NCBI GenBank assembly: GCA_047947185.1
Contig: CP170502.1
Span: forward strand, 620,001-684,000
DNA from: JANQJA01 sp047947185
GTDB taxonomy: Bacteria; Pseudomonadota; Gammaproteobacteria; Pseudomonadales; Azotimanducaceae
Direction of reading: 5' to 3'
DNA length: 64,000 bases
The notes beneath the pieces were generated by a model. The model was not told where the DNA came from. It did no database searches and worked only from the letters and a program-made list of their open reading frames with translations. Shown here one piece after another: positions 26,271 through 36,181 of this stretch. Every line of letters begins with the position of its first letter. Within the stretch, counting starts at the first letter, position 1. The position numbers were made by a program, and so were the translations under genes.

Positions 26271-27464
26271 ATGATGGATGAACCGACACTCGCAGAGTGG
26301 CTCGACCGTCACCATGTGAACATCATTCGCACTTTGGCGGTGCTCGCAGACGGCACCAGCACCGGTGAGTACGTTCACCGCAGTCAGTTTGAGGCGACAT
26401 TTCCACTCGGCAACCTGTCACCTGTCGCGTCCGCATACCTGTCACCCGACCTCAATACGCTGATTTCTGACGGCACTGATCCCAACCTGGGACATGTCAT
26501 CTGTGATCTCCGCACCGCAGCGGGCGAGCCAACCGCCCTCTGTCCGCGTTCAACCCTGAAACGACTTTGCGCAGAGGCGCGCAGCCGGCAACAGTTACCC
26601 TCCATCTCAGCCCGGCTTTGCTTCTGCCTGTACGCAGACAGCGTTGAGACAATGCGCGCCAACAATTACACCGCCGGTCCAGCCATTGCCCCGGCCAGCC
26701 GCCGGATCCACAGAAGCTATGAGATCAGCCGCTACATGAACGAGGTGATCAGTCGGCTCGAGTGGAAACACATTGGTTGGCATAGCTGGCAAAACACCCC
26801 CGCAAGGGATCAGGTGGCACTTGTACTGGCTCCGGACGAACCACTTGTACTCGCAGATCACCTGATGCTGACACGCATCGTCATGTACGAGGTTGCCGTG
26901 GATATGGATATGGCGGTGACATTTATGGCCAGGCCGTCGGCCAACGTCTGGAATTCACTCAATTTTGACACTGAATTTGACTCGCCGGGCGGGGAGCCCA
27001 ACTTCGCGCACTGGGTCGCGGGACTCCGGGCCAACCTGGCGGCCACAACCTGTCTTGGGCGGCCGGGCGCCAGTGCCTGGTCACCGAACCCAGACGGATG
27101 TGACGCGCCGGAGGCAGGCGTTATCACGAGTCCGGACATGCCCGGCCGGTTTTGCCTGGCGGGCGGGGCCGCGAATCTAAATCCCTACCTGGTGCTGGCT
27201 GGTATGATGGCGGCCGGCCTGGCAGGCGGGCATATTGAGCTTCCAGGACGCCCAGAACCCGGCATCCAGCCAGCAGAACCGGAAGCCGCGCTTGGCGCGC
27301 TGCTCGACAACCCCGTGCTGCGCAGCGGCCTTGGATCACCCCTTGTCAATGAATGGGTTGCGGGCCAGCGGAAGTTACTCGTTGCGCTGCAGGAACATAC
27401 GACAAGCGGGGCATCGTCCCGGATTTCGGACTGGGCATTACAGCGCGAATTTGAATGTTTCTAG
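26271..27464 (+). CDS. Degenerate glutamine-synthetase-like protein, probably not catalytic
   Basis: The 397 residues follow the glutamine synthetase fold. The N-terminal beta-grasp (RTLAVLADGTSTGEYVHRSQ), the core segment with AVTFMARPSANVWNS and the C-terminal GGAANLNPYLVLAGMMAAGL all have clear counterparts. The active-site residues do not: the E-x-E strand reads ARLCFCLY, the GSGxHxHxS loop reads NVWNSLNFDTEF, and the R-I-E-x-R strand reads GRFCLAGG. It starts nine bases after ribB and is probably co-transcribed. It may be a binding or regulatory pseudoenzyme, or a highly diverged gamma-glutamyl ligase. The function is unknown. Confidence 0.75.
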   Translation: MMDEPTLAEWLDRHHVNIIRTLAVLADGTSTGEYVHRSQFEATFPLGNLSPVASAYLSPDLNTLISDGTDPNLGHVICDLRTAAGEPTALCPRSTLKRLCAEARSRQQLPSISARLCFCLYADSVETMRANNYTAGPAIAPASRRIHRSYEISRYMNEVISRLEWKHIGWHSWQNTPARDQVALVLAPDEPLVLADHLMLTRIVMYEVAVDMDMAVTFMARPSANVWNSLNFDTEFDSPGGEPNFAHWVAGLRANLAATTCLGRPGASAWSPNPDGCDAPEAGVITSPDMPGRFCLAGGAANLNPYLVLAGMMAAGLAGGHIELPGRPEPGIQPAEPEAALGALLDNPVLRSGLGSPLVNEWVAGQRKLLVALQEHTTSGASSRISDWALQREFECF

Positions 27465-27479
27465 CAGCAAGCCTGCCCC

Positions 27480-29063
27480 TCATGGCACCACACGTGCATG
27501 GGTATAGTCTGGGTCCGCGCCCAGCACGCGGCGAACGACACCCCGCAACCTGGGATGCTGCAGGTAGGCACTGCCCGTCTCTGCCATGGGTAGTACCGGG
27601 ACGTCCCGGAAAATGATTCTCTGCAGCTCGGCAGCGGCGGCCATGCGCCGGCCTGGCTCGGACGCACGCATCAGGATGCCCAGTTGCTCATCGTACAGGG
27701 CATCTTTATAGCCGCCCCGGTTATTGGCATTCCAGGATCCCAGCAAGTCAGCAAAGGTGACGATGTCGTCAAAATCCGGATACCAGCTTGACAGCGCCAG
27801 GTCAAAATCACCCGACCGGTTTTTCTCCAGGTACAGTTTCAGGATCTGCTGGTCCACCCTGACGTCAAGACCCAGTCGGGCACTGATGAGGCCCTGGAAA
27901 TATTCGGCAATTTTTGCGCCGGTTGGTGAGGTGACGGACAGGAGCGTGAGTTCCGCCTTCTGCCCTCCCGTCGCAGCAGTCACCAGCGCACGCGCGCCCT
28001 CGAGGTCCAGCTCCCGTGGTGGTAGCGGATATTCTTCGATAAACGGGCGCTCGGCACCCTGTACCCAACTCGGGAAGAAGCTGTGTGCAGCCCGGTAGCC
28101 CGGAATACCAATGACCCTGTTCACAAATTCTTCCGGATCAAACACCTGGGCAATGGCGCGACGAATGCGCGGATCAGCACTTAACCTGCCTGCTGCCATA
28201 TTAAAGCGCACAAACGCCATACCACCAGATACAAAAGTGCGCAGGCGTAACCCCTGCGCTAGTGCGTCATCCACCGTCTCCGCGCCCAGACGGGTCAGCG
28301 CAATGGCACCATCGCGGAACAGGTTCAGTTTGGTGCGGGTGTCCTCGGTAATATAGTCAATGTTAATTTCCCGCAGGACAATGGCATCTGCATTCCAGTA
28401 GTCAGGATTGGCAATGAGTTTAAGCCTGGCCCCATGTACCCAGTCCACCAGCATGAACGGACCATTGTAGAGGAGGTTTGCCGGCCGGGCGCCGTAGTCC
28501 GCACCCTGGGCGCGATGAAATGCTGCTTTGACCGGGTAGAAGGTCGCATGAACCATCAGGCTGATACAGTAGCCACAGGGTGCCTCCAACTCCACCCTCA
28601 GCCGCCTTGCATCAATTGCCGTAACGCCAAGCTCGCTCACCGGCAACTCGCCTTTCTGGACTTGCTCGGCATTGCGAATCGGATACATGATGGCCGCGTA
28701 GGGCGCAGCATTGGCAGGATCATTTACAAGGCGCCAGGCATAGACAAAGTCATCTGCCGTCACCGGGCTGCCGTCACTCCACCGGGCATCCTCCCGCAAC
28801 ATGAATTCGATCGCGGTATCACTGACCTGCCAGGATGCAGCCACCCCAGGCACCAGATGGCCGGCCTGGTCGTACCGCACCAGCCCCTCTGCCACGTGGC
28901 CGAGCACAAAAAAACTGACGAGGTCCGTGGTTTTGGTGGTATCAAGACTGGGCGGCTCCTGCGCCAGGGCAATGGTGATGGCCTGGCGGTCATAGTCCAC
29001 AGCAGCTGCATCCGCCACCGTATGCCAGCAGAACGCAACCAACAGGGTCAACAGTCGTTTCAT
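27480..29063 (-). CDS. Family 5 extracellular solute-binding protein (peptide/nickel ABC type)
   Basis: The protein of about 527 residues has a signal peptide (MKRLLTLLVAFCWHTVADA) and the SBP_bac_5 fold of OppA/DppA-like proteins, recognisable from LAQEPPSLDTTKTTD and REDARWSDGSPVTADDFVYA. These periplasmic proteins bind peptides or similar solutes for an ABC importer. The open frame begins upstream at 29093, but the ATG at 29063 gives the signal peptide directly. No permease or ATPase gene of the matching importer lies next to it, so it must work with components encoded elsewhere or have another role. Confidence 0.88.
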   Translation of the reverse strand: MKRLLTLLVAFCWHTVADAAAVDYDRQAITIALAQEPPSLDTTKTTDLVSFFVLGHVAEGLVRYDQAGHLVPGVAASWQVSDTAIEFMLREDARWSDGSPVTADDFVYAWRLVNDPANAAPYAAIMYPIRNAEQVQKGELPVSELGVTAIDARRLRVELEAPCGYCISLMVHATFYPVKAAFHRAQGADYGARPANLLYNGPFMLVDWVHGARLKLIANPDYWNADAIVLREINIDYITEDTRTKLNLFRDGAIALTRLGAETVDDALAQGLRLRTFVSGGMAFVRFNMAAGRLSADPRIRRAIAQVFDPEEFVNRVIGIPGYRAAHSFFPSWVQGAERPFIEEYPLPPRELDLEGARALVTAATGGQKAELTLLSVTSPTGAKIAEYFQGLISARLGLDVRVDQQILKLYLEKNRSGDFDLALSSWYPDFDDIVTFADLLGSWNANNRGGYKDALYDEQLGILMRASEPGRRMAAAAELQRIIFRDVPVLPMAETGSAYLQHPRLRGVVRRVLGADPDYTHARVVP

Positions 29064-29125
29064 CAAGGCATTGTGACAGAGTAGAACCCGCATTACATGC
29101 CCGGGACGATGCTAGAATCCGGCGC

Positions 29126-32100
29126 ATGGAAATCACTTTTCATCCACTGGTTGAGCGCTGGTTCCTGGCCCGGCACAGGACGCCAACAGACATTCAGCAG
29201 GAAGCCTGGCCACGGATTGCCGGGGGTGAAAACCTCCTGATCACAGCTCCCACCGGCAGCGGCAAGACGCTGACGGCATTCCTCTGGGCCATCAACCAGT
29301 TTGCTACCGGACAACTGGCGTGTGGGACCACCCGGATACTCTACGTCAGCCCGCTCAAGGCGCTGAACAACGACATACAGCAAAACCTGCTTGTGCCCCT
29401 GGCTGAACTGCGTGAGCTGTTTGCGCAAGCCGGAACACCCTTTCCGTCCGTACGGGTACAAACGCGGAGCGGGGATACGGACAGCCAGGATCGACGCAGG
29501 ATGTTGCGGCACCCGCCGGAGATACTCATCACCACACCTGAAAGCCTGAATATCCTGCTTTCATCCAAAGGCGGGATCAGCATGCTGACCAGCCTTGAAA
29601 CGGTGATTCTTGACGAGATCCACAGTGTCATCGGCAACAAGCGCGGCGTTTACCTGATGAGCGCTGTTGAGCGGCTAGTCCGTCACTCCGGTGAGTTCCA
29701 GCGCCTTGCCCTGTCGGCAACGGTCCGTCCCCTCGAAGAGGTTGCCCGCTTTGTCGCCGGTTATATCAGGGAAGGTGATTCAGAAGGTTCAGGCTACCGT
29801 GCTAGACCCATCAGCATTATCGAATCCCATGTCCACCGCAACTATGACATCAGCGTCCGCTATCCACCGGCTGCCGCCTCGCGACCCGATGACCAGAAAA
29901 TCTGGGATTCACTGGCCGGTGACTTTGTGGAACGTATCCGGGCCAATCGCGCCACCTTGCTCTTTGCCAATTCCCGGGCACTGTGTGAGAAGCTGACCTA
30001 CCTGATCAATGTGGCGGCTGGCGAGACCCTGGCTTATGCCCACCATGGTTCACTCTCACGGGAGATACGCCTGGATGTTGAACAGCGGCTGAAATCAGGC
30101 CAGCTTGCCGCGATAGTCGCAACCGGCACCCTGGAGATGGGCATTGATATTGGTTACCTGGATGAAGTCATCCTGGTCCAGTCACCTGACGCCATTTCCA
30201 GCGCCATTCAGCGCATCGGCCGGGCCGGGCACGGTGTGGGCGAAACCAGTCGCTGTACTGTCTATCCGACACATCCGCTGGATTTTATCGAGGCCGCAGT
30301 ACTGGCCCGGGCGGTGACAGACCGGGATCTGGAACCACAGAAAACCGTGTTGTGCCCGCTGGATGTCCTGGCCCAGATCATCGTGTCCATGACCGGCACC
30401 AGTGAATGGGACATTGATGAACTGTATCTTGAAGTCAGGCGGAGCACAGCCTACCAGCGCCTCGGTCGTAACCAGTTTGACCTGGTGCTCAACATGCTGG
30501 CCGGTCGCTATGCCCGCAGCCATATTCGCGAATTGCGACCTCGGGTCAGTATTGATCGAATCAACCAGAAAGTTGTCGCCCGGCCCGGCGCCCTGATGTC
30601 GCTGTTCCTGTCCGGTGGCGTCATTCCTGATCGGGGTTATTTCCAGCTTCGCCTTGAAGCCGACAACGCCAGACTGGGCGAACTGGATGAGGAGTTTGTC
30701 TGGGAGGCACAGGTTGGCAAGGTGTTCAGCTTTGGTACCGGGCAGTGGCAGATCAGGCGGATTACGCATAATGATGTGGTCGTGGCACCTGCCCGGCCGG
30801 GATCAATTGCCCCGCCCTTCTGGCGCTCTGAACCGCTCAATCGAGACTTTCATTATGCGTCCCGGATTGGTGAATTCCTCGAATTCGCTGACGCCCGAAG
30901 TGATGACCCTGATTTCCCGGGCATACTGGCCCGCGATTACCACATGCAGGCTGAGGCGGCCGCGGCACTGCAGGACCTGTTCCGACGCCAGCGTGAGTCA
31001 ACCGGCACCTCGCTACCCCATCGACATCACCTTTTGATTGAACGGATCAGCCAGGGTCCGGGTCGGGCGGCCGGTCAGCAGCTAGTGTTCCATACACACT
31101 GGGGGGCGCGCATCAATCGCCCGCTGGCAATGGCGCTGGAAGCGGGCTGGCTTGAGCGATACGCCGAAATGCCGGAAATCCACGTCAGCAACGAGGCGAT
31201 TGTGCTGCAACTGACGGACAACATTCACGGATATGACATCCTGGCATTGGCACCTGCTCCACGAATCGAAGCGCTGCTGCGTCAACGTCTGGAGGGTTCC
31301 GGATTTTTTGGCGCCCGCTTTCGCGAGAATGCCGGGCGGGCCCTGCTGCTGGCCAAAGGCAGATTTAACGAACGCAAACCGTTGTGGATGAGCCGACTGC
31401 AATCACAAAAGCTGATGGAGGCGGTTCGGAAGTTTGAAGATTTCCCGCTGTTGCTGGAAACCTGGCGTACCTGCCTGCAGGACGAGTTCGACCTGCCTGG
31501 CCTGCAACGGGTACTGGATGAAATCGACCGCAACGAGATCCGGGTCACCGAGGTCAGCACATCGTCTCCCAGCCCTTTTGCCACCACCCTGGCCTTTGAC
31601 CAGATCAACGCTTATATGTACCGGGATGACACGCCACGGGGCAACATGGCGTCCTCACTGTCCAACAGCCTGCTGCAGGAGGTCGTTTTTAATCCTGACC
31701 TTCGGCCCCTGTTACCCCGGGAACTTGTGCTGGCCTTTGAGGCAAGACGCCAGCGACTCGAAACCGGCTTTGAACCCGAGGACGAGGCTGAGTGCCTCGA
31801 GTGGGTCAAAGAGCGAACGGCCATACCAAGAGCCGAGTGGCCCTGGGACCTTCCCGTCCCCAGGGTGGAGGAAGTTGGTCATCTGCTGGTCGCTGACGAG
31901 GACGTACCGGCAGTTGTCGCGTTTATCGCTGGCTCGGCCGAGGACCCTGCCCTGCTGGCCAACTGGCTCCAGTACTACGGTCCACAAACACTGGAAGAGA
32001 TGCAGGCGCGACTTGGTGTGGCAGACGCAGTCCTGCAACCGCTACTCACGCAGTTACTGGCCGAGGAAGTGATTGTACAGGGCGGGCTGATTGAGGGAAC

Positions 32101-33409
32101 GGCAAAGGTTCAATATTGTGACGCGGAAAATTACGAAGCCCTGCTACGGCTGCTGCGCCAGCAATCCAGGCTGCAGCTGGAGGCGTTGCCACTTGGATAC
32201 CTCACGCCATTTCTGTACCGCTGGCAAACGCGTTTTGAAAGCAGCAGCACCCTGGATCGGCTGGCGGAAACCCTGGAAACCCTGCGCTGCCTGCCGCTGC
32301 CTGCTGACCTCTGGGAGACCGAGATACTGCCCGCCCGGCTGGCTTACGACGAGACCGATCTCGACCGACTGTTCCAGGAAGGCAACCTCCTCTGGATTGG
32401 CAGCCAACCCCGTTCGGTCTGCTTCACGTTTCCCGCAGACCTTGACCTGATTGGCGCCCCCCGGGACAACAAGCCACCCCTGGACACGGCGCCCATCAAT
32501 ACCCTCCTGCCCGATCCTACCGCACGTTACAGCTTCACCGGGCTGATGGACCAACACAACAGCAGCGCCAGTAAACTCGGTGACCTGCTCTGGAACAACG
32601 CCTTCATGGGGCTGATCAGCAACGACACCATGGCCGCCCTGCGCAAGGGTATTGCCACCCGCTTCCGGATCCCGGAGGGTACCGACCTTACCCGCTCACG
32701 CACCCGGCAAATCCGGCGTGGCGGCTTTAACCAGTGGCGCGGGTCTATACCCATTGCAGGCAACTGGTTTCGACTGGACTACCCGCCACCGGACCAGACT
32801 GCAGTCAGTGATCTGGAGACAGCCAAAGACCGGGTAAGGGTTCTGCTAGATCGATATGGATTCATTTTTCGCGAATTGCTGCAGCGGGAATCCACCCTGT
32901 TTCAGTGGCGGCACCTGTTTCGTGCCATTCGACTGATGGAGTTGTCCGGTGAACTCCTGTCAGGACATTTTTTTGCTGCCATTCCGGGGCCGCAGTTTGC
33001 ATCACCTGGTGCTGTTCGGATGCTGCAGGATCAGGCCCCCGGGGATCTGGTATTCTGGATCAATGCCGCGGACCCGATCTCGCCGGCCGGGCCGGGCCTG
33101 TCTGATGGCAGTGAGGCCCTGCCACGCCGGGTGCCATCAGCCCACCTGGTTTATCATGGTACGGACATAGTGCTGTTGTCCGAGCGTCACGGCAAGGTGT
33201 TGCGCTTCAATGTGCCACCCGAGCACGACGCGATTAGCCGCTACCTCGACGTCCTGCATCACCTGTCCGAACAAAAGAGCCGGGTGGTCATTGAAACCAT
33301 TAACGACCTGCCCGCGACCACAAGCCCCTACCTTGCGGTCCTGCAGACAGCTTTTGATATCACCCGGGATCACCGCGCGCTTTACATCCAGCGGAACTAT
33401 CAGAGGTAG
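29126..33409 (+). CDS. lhr: Lhr-like superfamily 2 ATP-dependent helicase
   Basis: At 1427 residues this is the long bacterial Lhr, a 3'-5' DNA or DNA:RNA helicase linked to DNA repair. Motif I is TAPTGSGKTLTAF near residue 40, motif II DEIH near residue 172, motif III SATVRP, and motif VI QRIGRAGHGVG near residue 362. The WH and Lhr-core domains follow to about residue 850, and the long C-terminal Lhr-CTD occupies the rest. The last ten bases overlap the convergent HD-GYP gene. Confidence 0.93.
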   Translation: MEITFHPLVERWFLARHRTPTDIQQEAWPRIAGGENLLITAPTGSGKTLTAFLWAINQFATGQLACGTTRILYVSPLKALNNDIQQNLLVPLAELRELFAQAGTPFPSVRVQTRSGDTDSQDRRRMLRHPPEILITTPESLNILLSSKGGISMLTSLETVILDEIHSVIGNKRGVYLMSAVERLVRHSGEFQRLALSATVRPLEEVARFVAGYIREGDSEGSGYRARPISIIESHVHRNYDISVRYPPAAASRPDDQKIWDSLAGDFVERIRANRATLLFANSRALCEKLTYLINVAAGETLAYAHHGSLSREIRLDVEQRLKSGQLAAIVATGTLEMGIDIGYLDEVILVQSPDAISSAIQRIGRAGHGVGETSRCTVYPTHPLDFIEAAVLARAVTDRDLEPQKTVLCPLDVLAQIIVSMTGTSEWDIDELYLEVRRSTAYQRLGRNQFDLVLNMLAGRYARSHIRELRPRVSIDRINQKVVARPGALMSLFLSGGVIPDRGYFQLRLEADNARLGELDEEFVWEAQVGKVFSFGTGQWQIRRITHNDVVVAPARPGSIAPPFWRSEPLNRDFHYASRIGEFLEFADARSDDPDFPGILARDYHMQAEAAAALQDLFRRQRESTGTSLPHRHHLLIERISQGPGRAAGQQLVFHTHWGARINRPLAMALEAGWLERYAEMPEIHVSNEAIVLQLTDNIHGYDILALAPAPRIEALLRQRLEGSGFFGARFRENAGRALLLAKGRFNERKPLWMSRLQSQKLMEAVRKFEDFPLLLETWRTCLQDEFDLPGLQRVLDEIDRNEIRVTEVSTSSPSPFATTLAFDQINAYMYRDDTPRGNMASSLSNSLLQEVVFNPDLRPLLPRELVLAFEARRQRLETGFEPEDEAECLEWVKERTAIPRAEWPWDLPVPRVEEVGHLLVADEDVPAVVAFIAGSAEDPALLANWLQYYGPQTLEEMQARLGVADAVLQPLLTQLLAEEVIVQGGLIEGTAKVQYCDAENYEALLRLLRQQSRLQLEALPLGYLTPFLYRWQTRFESSSTLDRLAETLETLRCLPLPADLWETEILPARLAYDETDLDRLFQEGNLLWIGSQPRSVCFTFPADLDLIGAPRDNKPPLDTAPINTLLPDPTARYSFTGLMDQHNSSASKLGDLLWNNAFMGLISNDTMAALRKGIATRFRIPEGTDLTRSRTRQIRRGGFNQWRGSIPIAGNWFRLDYPPPDQTAVSDLETAKDRVRVLLDRYGFIFRELLQRESTLFQWRHLFRAIRLMELSGELLSGHFFAAIPGPQFASPGAVRMLQDQAPGDLVFWINAADPISPAGPGLSDGSEALPRRVPSAHLVYHGTDIVLLSERHGKVLRFNVPPEHDAISRYLDVLHHLSEQKSRVVIETINDLPATTSPYLAVLQTAFDITRDHRALYIQRNYQR

Positions 33410-35157
33410 TCGGCAATACTGATGGCGTCTATCTGCTCGGGTTGCAAAAACTTCTCCGCATAGGTCTGGTAGACGCCAGACTCGAGAAACAGCCGGAAGA
33501 GTTCCGGGTCAAGGTGCTTGTCTTTCACCATGAAACTCATGATCCTGATACTCTCGCTGAGTTTCTTGGCCTTTTTGTACGGGCGGTCTGCCGCCGTCAG
33601 CGCCTCAAACACATCAGCAATTGCCATGATGCGGGCCGGAATGGACATTTCGCCGCCCATGAGCTTTTTGGGATAGCCGGTGCCGTCCATCTTCTCGTGG
33701 TGACCACCGGCAATTTCCGGGACCCGCTCAAGATGTTTCGGAAATGGCAGGTTTTCGAGCATGACAATGGTCTGCACGATATGGTCGTTGATCTTGAACC
33801 TCTCTTCTGCTGTCAGGGTGCCGCGGGCAATACACAGGTTGTAGATTTCCCCCAGATTGTACTTGTGCTCCGGTACATCCACCCGGAAGCCATAGGGATT
33901 GTCCGGATTGGCTGAATGCACCACGGCATCGTGTTCGATGATGTGATCCGGCCGATCTGCGAGCAGGTTCTCCTCAGATGGTAGGGCAGCAGGCGCAATC
34001 CGTGCCTTGCGCTTTGCTTCCTCCTGCGAAATACCCAGTCGGTCATCCAGGGTACGCGTCCATTTGCGGGTTGCAATCTGGCGGACACGGGCAAGGTGTT
34101 CCTCAGCCATAAATTCCCCACCCAGGTTACATTCGGCAATAAACGCAAAGTCGTCGTCAATTGCCGCCAGTTCATTCTCCAGGTCACGCTTGAGTTCAGC
34201 GGGGTCACCCTTACCTTCAATCAGCTTTTGCTGGCAGGCAATCACGGCCTCGCGCTTGACAACCTCAAACCGCATGCGGATCTCGTGGATCCGGTCCGTG
34301 ATGGTCTCCAGTTTGGTGGCCTTGTCCACCACGTATTCCGGTGTGGTGACTTTCCCGCAATCGTGTAACCAGGCGCCAATGTGCAGTTCGTACCATTCTT
34401 CCTCGTTCAGGTTGAAATCGGCAAAGGGTGGTGCATCAGACTGACAGGCCGCTTCGGTCAGCATTTCTGTCAACAGCGGTACCCGCTGACAGTGGCCGCC
34501 GGTGTAGGGTGACTTGGCGTCCACCGCGCTTGCCATCAGTTCGATGAACGAGTCCAGCAGTCGCTTCTGCGCCTCGAGCAGATTCTGGTTCTCGAGCGCA
34601 ACCGCTGCCTGGGACGCCAGTGCCTCGATCAGCGGAATAATTTCTGTGGAGAATGTCACTACCTCGTCTGCATCCCGGTCGATGGCGTTCAGCAGTTGCA
34701 ACACGCCGATCACGCGTTCCTGGCGATTCTTCAGCGGAACGGCGACCAGGGACTTGGATCTGTAGCCGGTGCCGGCGTCAAACTTCTTGGTGCCGGAAAA
34801 GTCGAACTCGGTTGAATCGTAGGCGTCATTGATATTGATGGTCTGACCGGTATTGGCAGCGTAACTGACAATCGTGTTGAGGTTGGGTGACCCATCATCA
34901 CCATACATCCGGACCGGCGGCAAGGTGATCTGCGTGCCACTGGTACCACCCTGGGCGATACCGAGCGAGTCAGTACGAACAATCTTGAATTCCAGTTCAT
35001 CACTGTCGGTACGGATATAAAGGGTACCGCCATCAGCGCTCGCAAGATCTTTGGCCTCAAGCAGGATCATCTCCATCAGCCGATCCGGGTCTTTTTCCGC
35101 AGACAGCGCAATACCAACGTCAATCAGTCGCTTGAACGGGAGCTGTTCTGTGGCCAT
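33400..35157 (-). CDS. GAF/HD-GYP cyclic-di-GMP phosphodiesterase with long insertion
   Basis: The 585-residue cytoplasmic protein has an N-terminal GAF sensor (about residues 5-185) and a C-terminal HD-GYP domain with AWLHDCGKVTTPEYVVDKAT and GGHHEKMDGTGYPKKL, so the metal site and GYP motif that break down c-di-GMP look intact. About 220 residues separate the HD and HHE motifs, against roughly 60 in typical family members; the extra part is charged and helical. ATG 35157 was chosen over the longer frame from 35229 because GGAG lies eight bases before it. The GAF closely resembles that of the cyclase at 52836-54029. Confidence 0.9.
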   Translation of the reverse strand: MATEQLPFKRLIDVGIALSAEKDPDRLMEMILLEAKDLASADGGTLYIRTDSDELEFKIVRTDSLGIAQGGTSGTQITLPPVRMYGDDGSPNLNTIVSYAANTGQTININDAYDSTEFDFSGTKKFDAGTGYRSKSLVAVPLKNRQERVIGVLQLLNAIDRDADEVVTFSTEIIPLIEALASQAAVALENQNLLEAQKRLLDSFIELMASAVDAKSPYTGGHCQRVPLLTEMLTEAACQSDAPPFADFNLNEEEWYELHIGAWLHDCGKVTTPEYVVDKATKLETITDRIHEIRMRFEVVKREAVIACQQKLIEGKGDPAELKRDLENELAAIDDDFAFIAECNLGGEFMAEEHLARVRQIATRKWTRTLDDRLGISQEEAKRKARIAPAALPSEENLLADRPDHIIEHDAVVHSANPDNPYGFRVDVPEHKYNLGEIYNLCIARGTLTAEERFKINDHIVQTIVMLENLPFPKHLERVPEIAGGHHEKMDGTGYPKKLMGGEMSIPARIMAIADVFEALTAADRPYKKAKKLSESIRIMSFMVKDKHLDPELFRLFLESGVYQTYAEKFLQPEQIDAISIADYL

Positions 35158-35272
35158 CTGGGTGGCTCCGGATTTAGTCCAACCAAAGTCACTTATAAAG
35201 GGTTCATGCTTCCGCTTCAAGGGCAACACTACCCAATGGATCAGAAGCCGTCTCCTCTGGTAAGCTCCACGG

Positions 35273-36181
35273 ATGACTACAAAAATCCCTTTTGTCTATC
35301 AGTACGATTTTGAATATGGCGCACTTGAGCAGGTCTCGCCGCTGGTGCGCCGAATTGTCGCAAAAAACCCCAGTGCGTTTACCTTTCGGGGTACGGGCAC
35401 CTACGTCATCGGCCGTGGTGACAGCGTGGTCGTGATTGATCCTGGGCCACTGCTGCCAGAGCACATTGACGCCCTCAAGCAGACACTGGCCGGTGAGACC
35501 ATCACCCATATCCTGATAACACACACCCATATGGACCATTCCCCGGCCGCGGCGCCGCTGAAACAGTTCTGGGGTGCCAGCACCTATGGCTACGGACCCC
35601 ATGGCGCCGGCAAGCGTGAAGAAGGTATCCAGGTTGAGGAAGGCGGCGACATGGCATTTGTGCCAGACGTTGTTGTCAGGCACGGCGATATCATCAGGGG
35701 TGATGGCTGGACCATAGAATGTGTCTATACACCCGGTCACACCTCAAACCACATGTGTTTTGCCCTGGCCGAAGAAAAGAGCCTGTTTACCGGCGATCAC
35801 GTCATGGGCTGGTCCACCAGCGTCATTTCACCGCCTGACGGGGACATGACCGCTTATATGGCCAGTCTCGAATTGCTGCTGGCGCGGGACGATGAGGTCT
35901 ACTGGCCCACCCACGGAACCTGCATCACCAACGTTAAGGAATTTGTGCGTGCGTTTATCAATCACCGACTTGACCGCGAGGCACAGATACTGGCCTGCCT
36001 GGCAGACGGCATATCAGAAATCCCCAACATGGTGCCGGTGATGTACCGCGAGACGGACAAAAAGCTCTACCCGGCCGCCGCCCGGTCCGTCCTCGCTGCC
36101 ATGGTCAGGCTGGTTGATACTGGCCAGGTCAGGGCCAGTAGCACCCCGTCCCTTGAGGCCAGCTACTCACTCGTCTCCTGA
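35273..36181 (+). CDS. Metallo-beta-lactamase-fold hydrolase (LACTB2-like)
   Basis: The 302-residue protein has the dinuclear metal motif THTHMDHSPAA (H-x-H-x-D-H, near residue 82), a third histidine in YTPGHTSNHMC and the aspartate in FTGDHVMGW. The C-terminal winged-helix-like part, from about residue 220, matches the LACTB2/RNase-related group rather than glyoxalase II. The substrate could be a thioester, RNA end or lactone; it is not determined. It is divergent from the HD-GYP gene and overlaps the following convergent gene by 19 bases. Confidence 0.85.
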   Translation: MTTKIPFVYQYDFEYGALEQVSPLVRRIVAKNPSAFTFRGTGTYVIGRGDSVVVIDPGPLLPEHIDALKQTLAGETITHILITHTHMDHSPAAAPLKQFWGASTYGYGPHGAGKREEGIQVEEGGDMAFVPDVVVRHGDIIRGDGWTIECVYTPGHTSNHMCFALAEEKSLFTGDHVMGWSTSVISPPDGDMTAYMASLELLLARDDEVYWPTHGTCITNVKEFVRAFINHRLDREAQILACLADGISEIPNMVPVMYRETDKKLYPAAARSVLAAMVRLVDTGQVRASSTPSLEASYSLVS

